DNA of 64,000 bases from Tetraselmis striata (taxonomy: Eukaryota; Chlorophyta; Chlorodendrophyceae; Chlorodendrales; Chlorodendraceae), in NCBI GenBank assembly GCA_006384855.1, contig VCJN01000126.1, positions 124,001 to 188,000 on the forward strand, read 5' to 3'. Below, piece by piece: positions 59,022 through 64,000 of the stretch. Made by a program: the position numbers and the translations under genes. Position 1 is the stretch's first letter; each line of letters opens with the position of its first letter. The notes below the pieces were generated by a model. That model did not search any database, was not told the DNA's origin, and was given only the letters and a program-made list of their open reading frames with translations.

Positions 59022-59445
59022 ATGATACATGGATATATAGGTGGTCTACATCTTCGCGGTGCTGTTGGCTGTGCGCAACTTCCCTGGCGGTCCCTCCGCC
59101 CCGACCTCATGCTTCCTTCGTGGTCAAAGCAATCCGTTCAGGCACTTCTGAACTTCATTTGTCGCGCGCCAGCCAACCTGCTGAGTTCCGCCGTCACCTG
59201 TCGCGCACACGGCGGGGGCTGTTGCAGCGGGTCTCGGCTTGCGTGCATGGTACCCTGGGCGACATTCTCTCTGCCGGCGGTGTGCAGATGGCCAAGTCTG
59301 ATGCGTGTGCTCGTGCCCATTCTGCATCTTCTCATGTTACCGCTTCCACCTCGCAGTCGCTGTAGAGGACCTTTCTGATTGTCCTTTTTTTTGGTGATTT
59401 CCTAATATCGCCTTCTGCTGCTAGCTCATGTAATTATAAATATGT
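59022..59445 (+). mobile_element. LINE family A, copy 3, about 400 bp
   Basis: From 59041 the sequence follows the end of copy 1 in sense: VVYIFAVLLAVRNF, then PSAPTSCFLRGQS with a frame break, and finally the 3' end GCTAGCTCATGTAA at 59420-59433. A 9-bp GGAGATACA at about 59011-59019 and about 59446-59454 may be the target-site duplication. Confidence 0.75.
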
Positions 59446-60289
59446 AGGAGATACACACCGTAGCATTAAAGACTGAACCGTGTGCGCGTCACTCATCCAT
59501 CCCGCCTTGCATCTCATCCATGCGGGATGCGGGCCGCTTTTCGGCGGCTTGCTGTGTTGATTTTCTAATATTGGAGAACTGCCCTTTTTGTAACTCACAC
59601 TAGCAGTAAAGACTACTACCAGAAGTACCTCATATTCCCGCCCCCCACCCACCCGCTGCCTGGGTGGATCCGACGACCGTCCCCAACCCTCTGAATCGCG
59701 AGCCCTCTGTCTGCCTCCACCCCCGGCCGGGGATGGGAACGGGGCTGCCTCGTGCACGGGTGGCACCTTCGTAGCCTTGGCCCCGCCCGTGTTGTCACTG
59801 CTGCGGAGGAGAAGTGCGAGCTGGATACCGGCGTCCTATGCCGTTGCTGGTCCGGTCAACCTCTCGTTCGCGGTTCGTTGAGCACCCTCTCCCTGTCCTG
59901 TCGGCACCTCCAACTCGCATTCGGCCTAGTGCCGCTATTGGAGTGGCCCGGGATGTTGTGTTGGGGGGGGGAGTTCTACGAACGGCGGAAGGGGACGCGA
60001 CCAAGCTGGCCGCGGCGGATTTGGCGCTTGGAGGCCCGCCTCGGTTACCCGCCCGTGGCGCCCCGTTCTGGGTTAAACCCCCCACTTCCGCTCTTTGCTG
60101 CGAGACCTCTTCGAAGCTCCTTTTCTGTCGGCGCCTCCACCTCACATTCGGCTAGTCCCGCTATTGGAGTAGCCCGGGATTGCAATTGTGTGTTGGGGAG
60201 AGCGTCCTTGCTGCGTGGAGCGGCGGCTGGCGGGTGGCGATGCCTGGTTGGTGGCTGCCATGGCGGTTCCCGCCTCTGGTGACTCGTAG
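59446..60289. repeat. GC-rich stretch with an internal direct duplication
   Basis: About 90 bp at 59895-59986 (CTGTCGGCACCTCCAACTCG ... GCCGCTATTGGAGTGGCCCG) recur in diverged form at 60126-60222. Overlapping ORFs on both strands are of the kind expected in GC-rich DNA. No gene is supported. Confidence 0.55.
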
Positions 60290-60352
60290 CAGGATTTCCT
60301 TCTGGATTTATGTATGGATTTCTTGAATGTTGTAGCTAGCACACGTAATCAT
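60290..60352 (+). repeat. Dispersed repeat Z, copy 2
   Basis: It matches 45531-45590: GGATTTCCTTCTGGATTTAT ... GCTAGCACACGTAATCATCA. Confidence 0.65.
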
Positions 60353-60456
60353 CAGTACATGTACCCGTGGGCAATGAACCATGAGCGCCCGCGACGGCGG
60401 CTGTGGCGGCACATGGTAGGCGATTGGTGGCGAGTTTGGTTACGGGTAAAGATTAG

Positions 60457-61515
60457 TTACATGAGCTAGGTGCAAAAGGCAATCAGGAAATCATCCGAAA
60501 ATTAAGGCAATAACAAAACGTCTACTACAGAAATTACGGGGTGGAAGCAACAACAGAAGAGGATGCGAGCACACGCTGAAGATTTGGCCGGCTGCACTCC
60601 CGCAGAGATAATCCAGCCCAAGGTACCATGCACGCAAGCATAGACCCGATGCTTTAACCCCCGCCGTGTGCGCGATAGGTGATGGCGGAACTCAGCAAGT
60701 TTGCTGGCGACAAAGTTCCAAAGTAGAGCCTGGACAGACTGACCACGAAGGAAGCATGAAGTCGGGGCAGAAGGACCACCATGGAAGTTGCGCACAACAA
60801 GCAACACCGCGAAGATGTAGACCGCCGTCAAAGCGGATTTGCCGAGACGGCCGCGGTCTTCAACCACAAAAGGGTAGTAACGGTGAACACCATGCACTGG
60901 GGCGGAAGACACCCGGTCCGCTCCAAACTTACCATGTTCCACCTCGGTCGCCGCAATCCCCGGGGTGCACCTTCGGGGGTTGTTGTCCCAAGTGAGGTTC
61001 GTGGAGGACACGCACGCGAAATCGATCATGTAATCGCACGCCGGGCCACCCACCCCACCAACGTCAAATATGGCGGCCGCGAGCGGCCCGCCGGGCGCAA
61101 CCCACTCGCCTCAAGGGTCAAGTCGCCGACTCCCGAGCGGTGAGTCCCGGTCAAGCACCATCCCGTTCGCTTCAATCGGCATGGAAGCCCACAGATTTTT
61201 CAAAGCGGTATGCATGCGGTGTTTGTAGTTTGCGACGGGGCAGATGTGTAGGTGATCCACGACGAAATCCGTAGCGTTTGAGCCATCCGTAGAGCGAAGC
61301 CAAAACGGATCCTTACTGCACTTAGGGCCAAGGCACGTGACCAGCGCGGAACCCCCACGTGGAACGCGACGAAGACCCAGCAGCACCCGCGTAGCAGCGG
61401 CCAAATGAGCATCATGGGGCCGGAAGCTTGCGGGCTGACAGGTGGTCCGACTGGAAAAGCGACATCAGGGCGCCCGGCCCGCACGCGTTGTACGGTACAA
61501 GCGCAGGGTATCAAG
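60457..61515 (-). mobile_element. LINE family A, copy 2
   Basis: This minus-strand copy is the closest relative of the one at 8291-9618. It shows DHLHICP and KHRMHTALKNLWA, CDYMIDFACVSSTN, then YPFVVEDRGRLGKSALTAV, and ends in sense with AGCTCATGTAA at 60457. It lacks the poly-C run present in copy 1, so the coding frame there is better preserved. Stops and a frame change near 61130 still break it. Confidence 0.8.
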
Positions 61516-61517
61516 TA

Positions 61518-61590
61518 CCTTTCCGATTGTCCTTTTCTGGTGATTTCCTGATAATCGCCTTCTGTAGCTACCCGGGTAGCTCATTTAAAA
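61518..61590 (+). mobile_element. LINE family A 3' tail in opposite orientation to copy 2
   Basis: CCTTTCCGATTGTCCTTTTC, TGATTTCCTGATAATCGCCT and GTAGCTCATTTA are the last 70 bp of the family in sense, with a small insertion. It starts within a few bases of the truncated 5' end of copy 2, giving a pair whose 3' ends both point outwards. Confidence 0.7.
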
Positions 61591-62010
61591 ATGTTAAGCA
61601 AACCTGCTGTATGTACAAGGCGACTATGTGATGCGATGACTCCGCCCGTCGTACATTATCATCATTGCCTGATGCTGCTAAGGATTTCCCACGGGTACCG
61701 GTACGGGGCGTACTTCTGAGGTTGCTGATGTGCCAGGAATTTTATGATATAGCAGGGACGATATAAAGGATTACGTATCGTCGGTATTCATCAATATGAG
61801 AGGGATGAGTGCTGGTATAACTGTACGATGGTAGCGAGAAATCGGCTGCCAGTATTTGCGGGGGAGCCCTCTCACTGCCGCAGCAGGGGAGTCGTCGACA
61901 TCGGAGTTTTGTCCTGTATCTCTAGCCCTCGAGATTAGCACAAGGTAACGGTTCACGGCTCGTGGCTTCCGTAGCTGCGAGCAGGTAACCCATTGTCCGT
62001 CGTGCTCAGA
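61591..62010. other. 5' flank of the DAAO-like gene
   Basis: The probable promoter and 5' UTR lie here. No gene is seen. A GGGTACCGGTACGGGG motif lies at about 61694-61709. Confidence 0.45.
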
Positions 62011-63623
62011 ATGGCGCAACTGGTGCTGAGGGCCCTGCCCGCGCGCGCTGCTCGGGCGAGCGACGCAGTCGCGCTGTCTTTCCGGAGCTCTGGGAGTCCG
62101 ACAGTTCGCCGTGGCGCATCGGTCTTGTCGACGATGAGGAAATTGCCGGTGGTATCTACGAGTAGAAGCGCTACATGCTGGGCTCGGCCGACCGCGCTGG
62201 GATCACGGCGGAGCCACGCTATCCATGCCGCCCCGCCGGATCATTCGGGTGGTGAGGGCGTTGAGCGGGACGGCGTGGTGGTGGTGGTTGGCTGCGGCAT
62301 CCTGGGCCTCTCCACTGCGCAGGAGCTGCTCCGCCGGGGGCACCGCGTGACAGTGGTGGCGAGGAGCTTCGATCCGCAGACCACCACCAGCTCGGTTGCT
62401 GCCGGTAGGTCCCGCTGGCTCAGGCACCCCGCGCCCTCGGCGTCCTCAGCCAGGCAGCGGCGCGCAGGGTGGCGTGCCCCAGTAAAGATCACCTGTCCCC
62501 CTCTTCGGCTCTTCGCGCAGCACAACGGCGGCTACGGCGGCGGCGAACCGTCCAATCGCCCAATCTGCAAGCTAGTGCGCTCGCGGCTGCTGTAACCGAT
62601 ATATAATTACATGAGCTAGCAGCAGAAGGCGATGTCGGAAATCACCAAAGTAACCGATATATAGTCGATAAACAAATCCTAAACGCTATAATTTCACAAT
62701 ACAGACGCAAGCAAAAGATTAGACCGGGACAAATTGCACAAAACTCCATTATTACAGTCGAATATATCTGATTGTTGATTATTGACCAAACTACCGCAGC
62801 GGAGAACGAGAACCGAGGCGGAGAACGATCGTTTGAACAACCTCTTAATTCGCTAAATTTCTTTTTATCCGAGAATTTATCGTCTAATAAATTTCCGGTT
62901 TCCTATGTGTAAATAATAATAGCCGATGGCATAATAAGAGTATAATGCTGCCCCCCTCGCCCCTTTCCTCTAGGCTTTGTGTTCCCCTACCTTCTGCAGC
63001 CCGTCAGCCAGTGCGAGCGCTGGGTGCGCGAGACGCTGGAGCTGTGCCGCGCGCCTCCGCGCGAGGACCTTTGCCACCCGATGGAGAGCTACGTCATGCA
63101 CATCGAGCACGAGGTGGCGGAGCCGGACTGGGGGAGCTGCGGCCTGGACTACCGGCGCCTGAGCAAGCGCGAGCTGGCCGAGTTCAACGAAGCGCGCGGC
63201 GGCTGGGTGACCGCGGTGGACGGCTTCCTGGTGCAGACGTTCTGCTTCAACACCGGCGCCTACTTGACGTGGCTGCAGGAGGACATCACCGCGCGCGGCG
63301 GCCGCCTGGTCCCGCGCTGCCTGGACTCCCTCATGGACGTGCCGGCGGAGGAGGCGGCGCTGGGCGGGCGCGTCCGGGCGGTCGTTAACTGCACGGGGGT
63401 GCACGCGCGCACATTTGTGCAGGACGAGAGCGTGCGGCCGGTGTACGGGCAGGTGGTGGGCCTGGCGCCGCAGGCGGGCGTCTCGCGCGCCTACATCATT
63501 GAGGACGGCCTGGAGGAGCTGGGCGGCTCCGCCTACGTGTTCCCCCGCCGCGACAAGATCATCTGCGGCGGCACCGCCATCGCGGATAAATGGAGCGAGC
63601 AGCCGGACCCGGCCATCACGCAG
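62011..63623 (+). CDS. FAD-dependent D-amino-acid-oxidase-like protein, 5' part
   Basis: Exon 1 (62011-62404) and exon 2 (62974-63623) join in phase 1 and give about 348 residues. The frame ends at CAG|gtgcgg, and the remaining exons lie beyond the window. The first 75 residues are Arg/Ser/Ala-rich, like an organelle transit peptide. The FAD-binding motif is VVVVGCGILGLSTAQELLRR, followed by the family landmark TTSSVAAGG. Later blocks are VRAVVNCTGVHARTF, RPVYGQVVGL and SAYVFPRRDKIICGGTA, as in DAAO/DASPO enzymes. These oxidise D-amino acids to keto acids with release of peroxide. The C-terminal substrate/FAD motif (HNYGHGGxG-type) should be in the missing exons. Confidence 0.85.
62592..62663 (-). 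mobile_element. 44-bp LINE family A tail with 14-bp target-site duplications, in a DAAO intron
   Basis: GTAACCGATATATA occurs perfectly at 62592-62605 and 62650-62663. Between them, 62606-62649 is the reverse complement of the LINE terminus (sense: TTTGGTGATTTCCGACATCG ... GCTAGCTCATGTAAT). It lies inside intron 1 of the DAAO-like gene (62405-62973), in antisense to it. Confidence 0.9.
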
Positions 63624-64000
63624 GTGCGGCCGCAGCACCGGGCAAAGATTGGCCTCACCCTCGCCAGGCAGGCCACGATCACGTCATCACAATCTTAAAC
63701 CAGCACAAAGGTTTTTATTTGATCAGAAAATAAGATGGAGGGATCATATGATAATCTCTAGCAAGGGATCTGCTCGTTGACCTGGCGATGGACCGATCTG
63801 TTTTTACAGCTAGTAAGCCTGCAAAATCCACCCTTCGGTGACATACACGCTGCGAGTCAGGCCTGGGATTGATTTCAATCGGTACGTGCCTGGTTGTGAT
63901 CAGATTAATCAATACCGATACTTAGGTAGTTAGTTCGTGGTTAAGTGGCCCAAATGACGATGACAAAATGGTTTATAATGTAATGACTGTTACGATGACT
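63624..64000. other. Intron 2 of the DAAO-like gene and window end
   Basis: The sequence after the donor at 63624 turns AT-rich and shows no further exon before the window ends. Confidence 0.5.

Overview
This window is nuclear DNA of a eukaryote. At least eight protein genes run on both strands and most are split by short GT-AG introns; there is no operon structure. Coding exons are GC-rich. They sit among AT-rich spacers, microsatellites, more than fifteen long G:C homopolymer runs and many transposon remains. An AP2-type DNA-binding protein, plant/animal-type ubiquitin and RNA-helicase genes, and LINE and DIRS-like retroelements of a kind common in algae suggest a microalga, probably of the green lineage. 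The phylum is inference.

Left end (1-11.6 kb): a partial unknown ORF leaves the left edge. A 260-270 bp repeat occurs twice (241-502 and 3021-3292). A decayed ORF1/gag-like retroelement lies at 3.4-6.7 kb, with a second divergent fragment at 6.9 kb. A 5'-truncated LINE lies at 8291-9618 between perfect 14-bp target-site duplications.

Gene block 1 (11.6-23.8 kb): a Q-rich nuclear-type protein of unknown role; a minus-strand DDX24/Mak5-type RNA helicase whose second lobe is missing; a complete six-exon BABAM1/MERIT40-like gene; and an intronless atypical protein kinase.

Mobile block (24.4-29.6 kb): a decayed DIRS/Ngaro-like element with gag-like, reverse transcriptase, RNase H and probable recombinase pieces.

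Gene block 2 (31.6-34.8 kb): a complete eight-exon secreted SGNH hydrolase related to PAF acetylhydrolase IB catalytic subunits, and a complete five-exon UBE2W-like E2 enzyme on the opposite strand.

Repeat block (35-46 kb): a repeat family with a tRNA-like segment, a second LINE family containing a 23-bp perfect palindrome, a 320-bp TG microsatellite, and an hAT transposase remnant.

Gene block 3 (48-58.3 kb): two low-complexity acidic or disordered proteins of unknown role, an AP2-domain gene with one complete and one started second AP2 domain, and a secreted subtilisin-like protease on the minus strand.

Right end (59-64 kb): three further LINE pieces, then a FAD-dependent D-amino-acid-oxidase-like gene that runs off the window. 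Its first intron holds a 44-bp LINE tail between perfect 14-bp duplications.

The genes do not form one pathway. Their products act in DNA-damage/ubiquitin signalling (BABAM1, UBE2W), ribosome biogenesis (DDX24), secretion (SGNH hydrolase, subtilase), transcription (AP2) and amino-acid metabolism (DAAO).
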